A stretch of 12,161 nucleotides of DNA from Zymomonas sp. (GTDB lineage: Bacteria; Pseudomonadota; Alphaproteobacteria; Sphingomonadales; Sphingomonadaceae): positions 1-12,161 of the forward strand of contig JAIYAJ010000461.1 in assembly GCA_027489105.1 (NCBI GenBank). The letters are read 5' to 3'. The notes below the pieces were generated by a model that was not told the DNA's origin, ran no database searches, and was given only the letters and a program-made list of their open reading frames with translations. Both the position numbers and the translations under genes were made by a program. The first letter of the stretch is position 1. Every line of letters starts with the position of its first letter. Positions 6,599 to 12,161 of the stretch are shown piece by piece.

Positions 6599-9166
6599 AT
6601 GAAATTCAATGTCGAGCAGAATCTGCGCAAAGCGCTCTCGTCAGCGCGCGCCGGCGACACCGCCGGGGCCGAAAAGATCTACCGCGATATCCTGGCCGCC
6701 TTCCCCGCCAACAAGCGTGCGCTGGCGGGGTTGCGCGAACTGTCGAACCCCTTCGCCGCCTGCTCCTACGAGCAAGGTCTCGAAGCCGTCCTTGCGCTCT
6801 ATGACCAGCGCCGCATGCCCGAGGCGCTAGACGCCATCCGGTCAATGCTCGACCTGTTTCCGAAGCGCTCCGACCTTCACAATCTGGCCGGTGCCATTCA
6901 AGGTGCCCTGGGCCTGTGGGAGGATGCACTGGCGAGCCACGGCGAGGCCATTCGCATCAATCCCGCAGATGGGGACGCGCATACCAACCGCAGCATCGCC
7001 CTTCTGCGCCTCCACCGTCTGGAGGAGGCCGCCGAGGCCAGCGACCGCGCCATAAAAGTCTCGCCGCGTTCGGCAGGCGCTCATTCCAACCGCGCCATGG
7101 TGCTGCGGCTGCTGGGACGTTCGGCGGAAGCCGCCGCCGGCTACGAACGGGCCGTCGAACTCGACCCGCATTCTGCCGAGCTTCGCTACAATCGGGGCAA
7201 CCTGCTCCAGGATCTCGGCAAGCACCAGGAAGCGATCGCCAGCTATGACGCGGCGATCGAGCTGAGACCAGGCTATGCGGCAGCCCATTGCAATCGCGGC
7301 AATGCCCAACGGAAGCTGGGTCTGCAATTCGAGGCGCTGGCGAGCTACGACGCCGCTATCGGAATCGATGCGGGCTTTTCGGAGGCTCACTCCAATCGGG
7401 GTATCGTCCTGCGCGATCTGAAGCGACGCGACGAGGCGCTGGAAAGCTGCGCACGGGCCGCAGCTCTCCAGCCCGATTCAGCCGCGATCCTCTACAACCA
7501 CGCGACGATCCTGCAGGATCTGAACCGCCTGGAAGAAGCCGTATCGAGCTATGATCGCGCCATCCTGATCGAACCAGACCATCTCGATGCGCATGTCAAT
7601 CGCGGCAGTGCGCTGATCGCGCTGCACCGGTTCGAAGAGGCGCTGCCAAGCTTCGTCAAAGTGGCGGAGCATCGTCCAGACGACGCCACGAGCCATTACA
7701 ACCTCGCGAATGTCCTGCATCTTCTCCATCGCGCCGACGAGGCCGTTGCGTGCTATCGCAGAGCCGTCGCGCTGAAGCCGGACTATGCGGAGGCGCAGGC
7801 TCATCTGCTCTACCAGCGCGCGCGGATGTGCGCGTGGGACGAAGCCGAGGACAGCGCGGCGCTCTCCGTGATCAATGCCTCGGACGATGCGATCCCGCCC
7901 TTCTCCATGCTGGCGATCGAGGATGATGCCGAACGGCATCTGATGCGATCGAAGACCTGGGTCGGGAAGAACGTCAAAGGCCCCGGCCTCAGTTTCCCGC
8001 GCAAGCGGTCAAGCGATCCCCGCATCCGCATCGGCTATTTTTCGGCCGACTTCCATAACCACGCCACCATGCACCTGATGGCGAAGCTGCTGGAGCGGCA
8101 TGATCGATCCCGCTTCGAGATTCACGCCTTTTCCTACGGCCTGATCAAGGACGGTTTCAGCGATCGCGCCGCGCGGGCTGTCGATGCGTTCCACGACGTC
8201 AGCGGCCTCGACGATCGGGCCATCGCCCAATTTGCCAAGGACCGGCAGATCGACATCGCGGTCGACCTGAAAGGGCATACCCACGAGGCACGGCTGGGCA
8301 TTTTCTCCCACCGCCCGGCGCCCGTGCAGATCGCCTATCTCGGCTATCCGGGATCGACTGGCGCCAGCTTCATGGATTATCTCATTGCCGACGAGGTCGT
8401 GGTCCCGGAAACGCATAGCCAGTTCTACTCGGAGCAGATCATCCGCCTCCCCGGCTGCTATCAGGTCAACGACGACAGTCGCACGGTGCCCGAATCCCTT
8501 CACACCCGCGCGGAACAGGGCCTGCCGACCGAGGGCGTCGTCTTCTGCAGCTTCAACAGCAGCTACAAGATCAGGCCGCCGGAGTTCGCCATCTGGATGG
8601 ACATCCTGCGACAGGTCGACGGCAGCGTGCTGTGGCTGTTGAGGGACAACCCATGGGTGGAGGCCAATCTGAAGCGCGAAGCCGCAGCGCGCGGCGTGGG
8701 TCCGGACCGCCTGATCTTCTCCGACAAGCTGTCGGTGACGGAGCATCTGGCCCGCCACCACTGCGCCGACATCTTTCTCGACAGCTTCAACTGCAACGCC
8801 CATACGACCGCCAGCGATGCCTTGTGGGCGGGCCTGCCGGTCATCACCAAGCTGGGCCAGAGCTTCGCCGCCCGCGTCGCAGGCAGCCTGCTCCATGGGC
8901 TGGAACTGCCCGAACTCGTCACCGAGACCGAGGCGGATTATGCCCGGCTGGCCATCGATCTTGCACGACAGCCCGATCGCCTCGCCGCCATCAAGCAGAA
9001 GATCGCCGAAAAACGGCGAACGGCACCCCTGTTCGACACGGAAGCCTTCACGCGCAATATCGAGCGAGCCTATGAACTCGCGCATCAGCGCCACCTCGAT
9101 GGGTTGCGTCCGGCGCCTCTGACGATCGGGCTTGCAAGCGACGAAAGCCGGAAACGCGCAGCATGA
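6599..9166 (+). CDS. TPR-repeat GT41 glycosyltransferase (OGT/SPINDLY family)
   Basis: A large cytoplasmic-type protein of 855 residues, with no signal peptide or membrane span. Ten tetratricopeptide repeats of exactly 34 residues cover about 57-396. The repeat's position-32 proline falls at 88, 122, 156, 190, 224, 292, 326, 360 and 394, and is alanine at 258. After a connector (about 400-474, including RARMCAWDEAED) comes the GT41 catalytic domain, 475 to about 830. Key blocks are RIRIGYFSADFHNHATMHLM, whose H488 aligns with the catalytic-region histidine of human OGT; CSFNSSYKIRP, with K657 at the UDP-contacting lysine; and CNAHTTASDALWAGLP (732-747), the nucleotide-binding block. By family it transfers a sugar from a nucleotide donor to Ser/Thr of proteins recognised by the TPR superhelix. 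Caulobacter FlmG, a TPR flagellin glycosyltransferase, is a loose functional parallel. The start is the ATG at 6599 with a purine-rich GCGAGAG upstream. The target protein is unknown. Confidence 0.9.
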   Translation: MKFNVEQNLRKALSSARAGDTAGAEKIYRDILAAFPANKRALAGLRELSNPFAACSYEQGLEAVLALYDQRRMPEALDAIRSMLDLFPKRSDLHNLAGAIQGALGLWEDALASHGEAIRINPADGDAHTNRSIALLRLHRLEEAAEASDRAIKVSPRSAGAHSNRAMVLRLLGRSAEAAAGYERAVELDPHSAELRYNRGNLLQDLGKHQEAIASYDAAIELRPGYAAAHCNRGNAQRKLGLQFEALASYDAAIGIDAGFSEAHSNRGIVLRDLKRRDEALESCARAAALQPDSAAILYNHATILQDLNRLEEAVSSYDRAILIEPDHLDAHVNRGSALIALHRFEEALPSFVKVAEHRPDDATSHYNLANVLHLLHRADEAVACYRRAVALKPDYAEAQAHLLYQRARMCAWDEAEDSAALSVINASDDAIPPFSMLAIEDDAERHLMRSKTWVGKNVKGPGLSFPRKRSSDPRIRIGYFSADFHNHATMHLMAKLLERHDRSRFEIHAFSYGLIKDGFSDRAARAVDAFHDVSGLDDRAIAQFAKDRQIDIAVDLKGHTHEARLGIFSHRPAPVQIAYLGYPGSTGASFMDYLIADEVVVPETHSQFYSEQIIRLPGCYQVNDDSRTVPESLHTRAEQGLPTEGVVFCSFNSSYKIRPPEFAIWMDILRQVDGSVLWLLRDNPWVEANLKREAAARGVGPDRLIFSDKLSVTEHLARHHCADIFLDSFNCNAHTTASDALWAGLPVITKLGQSFAARVAGSLLHGLELPELVTETEADYARLAIDLARQPDRLAAIKQKIAEKRRTAPLFDTEAFTRNIERAYELAHQRHLDGLRPAPLTIGLASDESRKRAA

Positions 9167-9175
9167 CCCGTCCAG

Positions 9176-9225
9176 GGAGCGGACCTGCCTGATCCGCGCT
9201 CCGGGGGGCGGCTTCTCCCGCCCCC
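9176..9225. terminator. Two tandem hairpins between convergent genes
   Basis: The first hairpin pairs GGAGCGGA (9176-9183) with TCC-GC-GCTCC (9193-9202), leaving a 2-nt bulge. The second is a perfect 8-bp GC-rich stem, GGGGGCGG (9204-9211) with CCGCCCCC (9218-9225), around a CTTCTC loop. They fill the gap between the TPR-GT41 stop (9166) and the minus-strand peptidase stop (9225-9227). No T-run follows on either strand, so termination is likely from structure but not certain. Confidence 0.55.
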
Positions 9226-11282
9226 TAAGCCCCGCCGACCTGGGTCAACACGAAGGCATAGGCCTCGGCATCCTCGCGCAGCGAGTCATAGCGGCCCGAC
9301 TTGCCGCCATGGCCCGCGCCCATGTTGATCTTGAGCAGCAGCAGATTGTCGTCGGTCTTGGTCGCGCGGAGCCGCGCCGCCCATTTGGCCGGCTCCCAAT
9401 AGGTCACGCGCGGGTCGTTGAGCCCGCCCGTGATCAGCAGCGGCGGATAGGCTTTGGCCTCGCCATTGTCATAGGGGCTGTAGCTGCGGATCAGCTCGAA
9501 CGCCGCCGGATCGGTGATCGGATTGCCCCATTCGGGCCATTCCCCCGGCGTCAGCGGCAGGCTTTCGTCCTGCATCGTGTTGAGCACGTCGACGAAGGGC
9601 ACATCGGCCACCACTGCGCCCCACAGGTCGGGATCGGTATTGGCAACGACGCCCATCAGCTCGCCCCCGGCCGACCCGCCGTTGATTGCGATTCGACCCG
9701 CGCTTGTCAGTCCGGCGTCGATCAGCCCTCGTGCGGCATCGGAAAAGTCGCGAAAGGTGTTCCAGCGCTGCTCGGCCTTGCCCTGCAGATACCAGTCATA
9801 GCCAAGGTCGTCGCCGCCGCGGATATGGGCGATGGCATAGGCCCAGCCGCGGTCGACCAGCGACAGCCGCACTGTGGAGAAGCCCGGCGGAATGGCGTGG
9901 CCATAGGCGCCATAGGCATAGAGGAACAGCTTGCCCGATCGGTCGCGCGGGAAGCCCTTGCGGTAGAGCACCGAGACGGGGATGCTCCGCCCGTCGCGCG
10001 CGGGCACCATCAGCCGCTCGGTCTCGTAGAGCGACGGATCATAGCCCGACGGTATGTCCTGCACCTTCAGCGTCGTCAGCTGCCGCACGACCGGATCATA
10101 ATCATAGACCGTCTGCGGGGTGACCATCGACGCATAGCCGAGCCGATAGGCGGGCGGATCATATTCGGGGTTGCTGCCGGGCGACACGGTATAGCTCGCC
10201 TCGGGAAAGGCGATGCGATGCTCGCTGCCGTCATAGGCGCGCAGCCGGATCTGATCGAGCCCGTCGACCCGCTCGACCAGCATCAGGTGGCGGGCGAAGG
10301 CGGTGATGCCGCGAATATAGACCGCGTCCGATCCGGCGACGACCGTCTCCCAGTCGCCGGGTGCGGCGGGGTCCGCCTTCGCGACGCGGAAGTTCACATG
10401 CTCGTCATTGGTGAGGATCCACAGCGAGCCATGGGCGCTGTCGACCGAATATTCGCGCTTCACGTGACGCGGGCTGACCAGCAGCGGCTCAGCCGCAGGA
10501 TCGTCGGCGGGGACGAGGCGCACCTCGCTCGTCTGGTTGTCGCCGGTCGCAACCACGATCCAGCGATCGTCCTGCGTCTTGCCGACGCCAACGTTGAAGC
10601 CGAGTTCCTCGGTCTCCTCATAGACGGTGACGGCCCCGGAAGGGTCGCTGCCCAACCGGTGGAGCCGTGCGCGATAGGTCCGCCAATTTTCGTTGACCTC
10701 GGTATAAACCAGGCTGCGGGAGTCATTGCCCCAGGCTACTGCGCCGTTGGCGACAGTCGTGACCGTCTCGATATCGGCGCCCGTCGCGAGATCGCGGATG
10801 CGCAGCTCGAAGCGCTCGGCGCCGCTGCGATCGGCCGACCAGGCGGCCAGCCGCCCGTCGGGGCTGACGCTGAGCACCTGCAGGCGGAAATAGTCATGGC
10901 CCTCGGCTTCGGCCGGCTCGTCGAGGATGACCTGCTCCTCGCCACCTGCGACGGGCTTGCGATACCAGACGCGATATTGGCCACCCGGACGGAAGGCCCA
11001 CCAGTAAAGCCAGTCGCCATCCTTCTGCGGCACGCTGGCATCGTCTTCCTTCAGCCGCGCCTTCATCTCGGCGAACAGCGTCTCGACCAGCGCCTCGTGC
11101 GGCTGCATCGCCGCCTCGAAATAGGCATTCTCCTCGCGGAGATAGGAGAGCACGTCGGGATCGTCGATCACCGGATATTTCTGGTCCTTCAGCCAGAACC
11201 AGGGATCCTCGATCGTCTGGCCGTGCCGCGTATAGGCGTGCGGCCGCCGTGCGGCGACGGGGGGCGGTGGCAGCATCGACAT
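9225..11282 (-). CDS. S9 family peptidase (oligopeptidase B / protease II type)
   Basis: A serine peptidase of 685 residues that cleaves short peptides, in this family usually after basic residues. The N-terminal part (about 1-405) is a beta-propeller that restricts access to the active site; it opens with the family block IEDPWFWLKD and later LSVSPDGRLAAWSADRSG. The alpha/beta-hydrolase part starts near VPARDGRSIPVSVLYRKG. The catalytic triad is visible: S537 in GGSAGGELMG, D623 in GGLNDPRVTYWEP and H658 in GAGHGGKSGR. RGGDDLGYDWYLQGK also matches the family. Length is normal and no signal peptide is seen, so it is probably cytoplasmic. The ATG at 11282 overlaps the upstream lipoprotein stop by one base, with GGAG 5 nt before it; the ATG at 11276 is a possible alternative. 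Transcribed with the lipoprotein gene. Confidence 0.93.
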   Translation of the reverse strand: MSMLPPPPVAARRPHAYTRHGQTIEDPWFWLKDQKYPVIDDPDVLSYLREENAYFEAAMQPHEALVETLFAEMKARLKEDDASVPQKDGDWLYWWAFRPGGQYRVWYRKPVAGGEEQVILDEPAEAEGHDYFRLQVLSVSPDGRLAAWSADRSGAERFELRIRDLATGADIETVTTVANGAVAWGNDSRSLVYTEVNENWRTYRARLHRLGSDPSGAVTVYEETEELGFNVGVGKTQDDRWIVVATGDNQTSEVRLVPADDPAAEPLLVSPRHVKREYSVDSAHGSLWILTNDEHVNFRVAKADPAAPGDWETVVAGSDAVYIRGITAFARHLMLVERVDGLDQIRLRAYDGSEHRIAFPEASYTVSPGSNPEYDPPAYRLGYASMVTPQTVYDYDPVVRQLTTLKVQDIPSGYDPSLYETERLMVPARDGRSIPVSVLYRKGFPRDRSGKLFLYAYGAYGHAIPPGFSTVRLSLVDRGWAYAIAHIRGGDDLGYDWYLQGKAEQRWNTFRDFSDAARGLIDAGLTSAGRIAINGGSAGGELMGVVANTDPDLWGAVVADVPFVDVLNTMQDESLPLTPGEWPEWGNPITDPAAFELIRSYSPYDNGEAKAYPPLLITGGLNDPRVTYWEPAKWAARLRATKTDDNLLLLKINMGAGHGGKSGRYDSLREDAEAYAFVLTQVGGA

Positions 11283-11809
11283 CAGGCTCCGGTCGGCATC
11301 AGCGCGTCGAGCGCCGCACGCTGGGCATCATAGACGGCCTGGAGCCGCACCGCCGCTTCGGTGATCGCATCGGCTGCGGCGACATTGCCCGCCGTCACCG
11401 CCGCCTCGCGACGCCGGTCGAGCTCGGCCATCGCCTCGGCAACGGGCGTCCGCGACGAATCGAGACTGCTATAGCGTTGCTGCGCCGCGACCCAGGCCTC
11501 GCTGCCTGCCTCCTGCTGCAGCCCCGAGGCGATTCCGGCCCCCTCCTTGGAAAGGCTGTCCCGGAACGCCGCATCGGCCGCGTCGGCCCGAGCCACGATC
11601 GCGGCGATATCGGCCGAGGCCGGCAGCGGCGCGGGCGTCGATTCGGGCGCGGGCGGCACCGGATCGGCCTTGAGCACTTCCCGCTCGATCGGGCGGGGCG
11701 CGAGCGACGGGTAGCCGCTGCGCGGGTCGGCGCAGGCGGACAGCGCGAGCACGGCCAGAAGGGCCGACGCGGACGGCGCCGGGAAACGGCGAAAAGCGGG
11801 GCTGAACAT
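11282..11809 (-). CDS. Small predicted lipoprotein of unknown function
   Basis: A 175-residue protein with a lipoprotein signal: positively charged MFSPAFRRF, a hydrophobic stretch SALLAVLALSAC, and a lipobox cysteine at C26. It should be acylated and anchored in a membrane facing the periplasm. The next part (about 27-75) is proline-rich and probably disordered. The rest is Ala/Glu/Arg-rich and helical, for example AAQQRYSSLDSS and AMAELDRRREAAV. I recognise no catalytic motif and no named domain. I chose the ATG at 11809; the frame is open to a TTG at 11845, but that would put a 12-residue arginine-rich extension before the signal and begin inside a hairpin. The stop overlaps the S9 peptidase start (TGATG), so the two are translationally coupled. 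The function may relate to peptidase traffic or simply reflect co-transcription. Confidence 0.75.
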   Translation of the reverse strand: MFSPAFRRFPAPSASALLAVLALSACADPRSGYPSLAPRPIEREVLKADPVPPAPESTPAPLPASADIAAIVARADAADAAFRDSLSKEGAGIASGLQQEAGSEAWVAAQQRYSSLDSSRTPVAEAMAELDRRREAAVTAGNVAAADAITEAAVRLQAVYDAQRAALDALMPTGA

Positions 11810-11826
11810 GGCGCCGGGTCTAGGCC

Positions 11827-11856
11827 GCGCAGAAAATCTGCGCAACGGGGTTGCGC
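11827..11856 (-). promoter_or_regulatory. Two overlapping, mutually exclusive hairpins upstream of the lipoprotein gene
   Basis: GCGCAGA (11827-11833) pairs perfectly with TCTGCGC (11837-11843). GCGCAAC (11840-11846) pairs perfectly with GTTGCGC (11850-11856). The two stems share bases 11840-11843, so only one can form fully at a time. On the minus strand they end 17 nt before the lipoprotein ATG, where an attenuator-like leader could sit. No transcription start is established, so they may equally be DNA-level repeats or part of the tRNA promoter region on the other strand. Confidence 0.4.
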
Positions 11857-11879
11857 CCGACGAAATCCCCCACTAGATG
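11851..11879 (+). promoter_or_regulatory. Possible sigma-70-type promoter of the tRNA-Arg gene
   Basis: TTGCGC (11851-11856), a 17-nt spacer, and TAGATG (11874-11879) match the -35 and -10 hexamers at three of six positions each. Initiation about 7 nt further on would leave a very short leader before the tRNA at 11893. The spacing is ideal but the hexamers are weak. Confidence 0.3.
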
Positions 11880-11892
11880 CCCCTCCCACAGC

Positions 11893-11969
11893 GCGCCCGT
11901 AGCTCAGCTGGATAGAGCATCAGACTACGAATCTGAGGGTCGGACGTTCGAATCGTTCCGGGCGCGCCA
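11893..11969 (+). tRNA. tRNA-Arg (anticodon ACG), CCA encoded
   Basis: A complete 77-nt cloverleaf. The acceptor stem is GCGCCCG with CGGGCGC, followed by discriminator G and an encoded CCA. The D arm is GCTC...GAGC. The anticodon stem TCAGA/TCTGA closes the loop CTACGAA, giving anticodon ACG, read as ICG after deamination and decoding CGU, CGC and CGA. The T arm GGACG/CGTTC with loop TTCGAAT has one G-U pair. Confidence 0.97.
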
Positions 11970-12161
11970 ATTTCTTCCCGATATCCAGAACGCCCTTTCA
12001 GGCTTTGTGCATCGTCCGATGCTACATGGCGTACGTCCTCTTGCGCTCGGTTGAGGACGACCTGCTGATCTTGCGGGGCCAACTTCCCCGTCCGCTTACA
12101 ATACCCCATTAACCCAATCTTTCCCCCCGCCATGCCATGGCGATCCCCATGCGTTGGGTGA
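11970..12161. other. Non-coding stretch after the tRNA, with two small hairpins
   Basis: I recognise no gene here. A 5-bp stem GCATC/GATGC lies at 12009-12022 with a GTCC loop. A 7-bp stem CGTCCTC (12034-12040) pairs with GAGGACG (12053-12059) around a 12-nt loop. Neither is followed by a T-run. They may help end the tRNA transcript. The segment from about 12090 on is rich in C runs and runs off the window. Confidence 0.4.

Noticed and set aside
9132..11333. A 733-codon plus-strand open frame covering almost the whole S9 peptidase gene.
   Set aside because: It is the antisense shadow of a peptidase with a full catalytic triad. High GC content keeps antisense frames open, and the translation shows no domain, only scattered charged and Gly/Ala-rich sequence.
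11851..12054. A 67-codon plus-strand frame containing VAQLDRASDYESEGRTFESF.
   Set aside because: It is a direct translation of the tRNA-Arg itself, a common annotation artefact.
12026..12112. A 28-codon plus-strand frame, MAYVLLRSVEDDLLILRGQL and so on, after the tRNA.
   Set aside because: Short, no clear ribosome site, overlaps a hairpin and has no recognisable similarity.
11873..12133. An 86-codon minus-strand frame containing IRTSDPQIRSLMLYPAELRA.
   Set aside because: This is the well-known false protein produced by translating the complement of a tRNA-Arg gene; the rest shows no similarity I recognise.

Overview
The window is high-GC chromosomal DNA, most likely from an alphaproteobacterium of the Sphingomonadales (Sphingomonas or a relative). 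This rests on G/C-rich third codon positions, the pair of a yeast-type threonine synthase with a processing-peptidase-like M16 protease, a ccmA-ccmB heme-export pair, a DacB-free housekeeping context and a perfect CtrA-type box (TTAA-N7-TTAA). The order-level placement is inference from family resemblance. No mobile element, CRISPR array or prophage is visible.

Left part (1-4943), mostly housekeeping. The 3' part of thrC is followed after 2 nt by an M16B zinc protease and then, after 52 nt, by an RlmI-like SAM methyltransferase. This run converges on a small pterin-4a-carbinolamine dehydratase gene, and one perfect hairpin carries both stop codons. Divergent from the dehydratase is a tightly overlapping operon: a zincin-fold metallopeptidase, ccmA and ccmB. 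No ccmC follows.

Middle part (4970-9166), the accessory-looking section. Two divergent genes share a relatively AT-rich 252-nt control region. On the minus strand lies a GT32-type glycosyltransferase fused through a Pro/Ala linker to a SAM methyltransferase. On the plus strand lies a large protein with ten regular TPRs and a C-terminal GT41 (OGT/SPINDLY-type) domain. The fusion gene is cut by an in-frame amber codon, after which coding-like sequence continues in frame for 38 codons to a TGA. The shared intergenic region holds the CtrA-like box. Together they look like a protein- or surface-glycosylation module, with the TPR-GT41 protein glycosylating a target and the fusion extending and methylating the glycan. 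That role is inference.

Right part (9176-12161). Tandem hairpins separate the TPR-GT41 gene from a convergent S9 prolyl-oligopeptidase-family protease (oligopeptidase B type), whose start overlaps the stop of a small lipoprotein gene. Upstream of the lipoprotein are two mutually exclusive hairpins, then a plus-strand tRNA-Arg(ACG) and about 190 nt with no recognisable gene.
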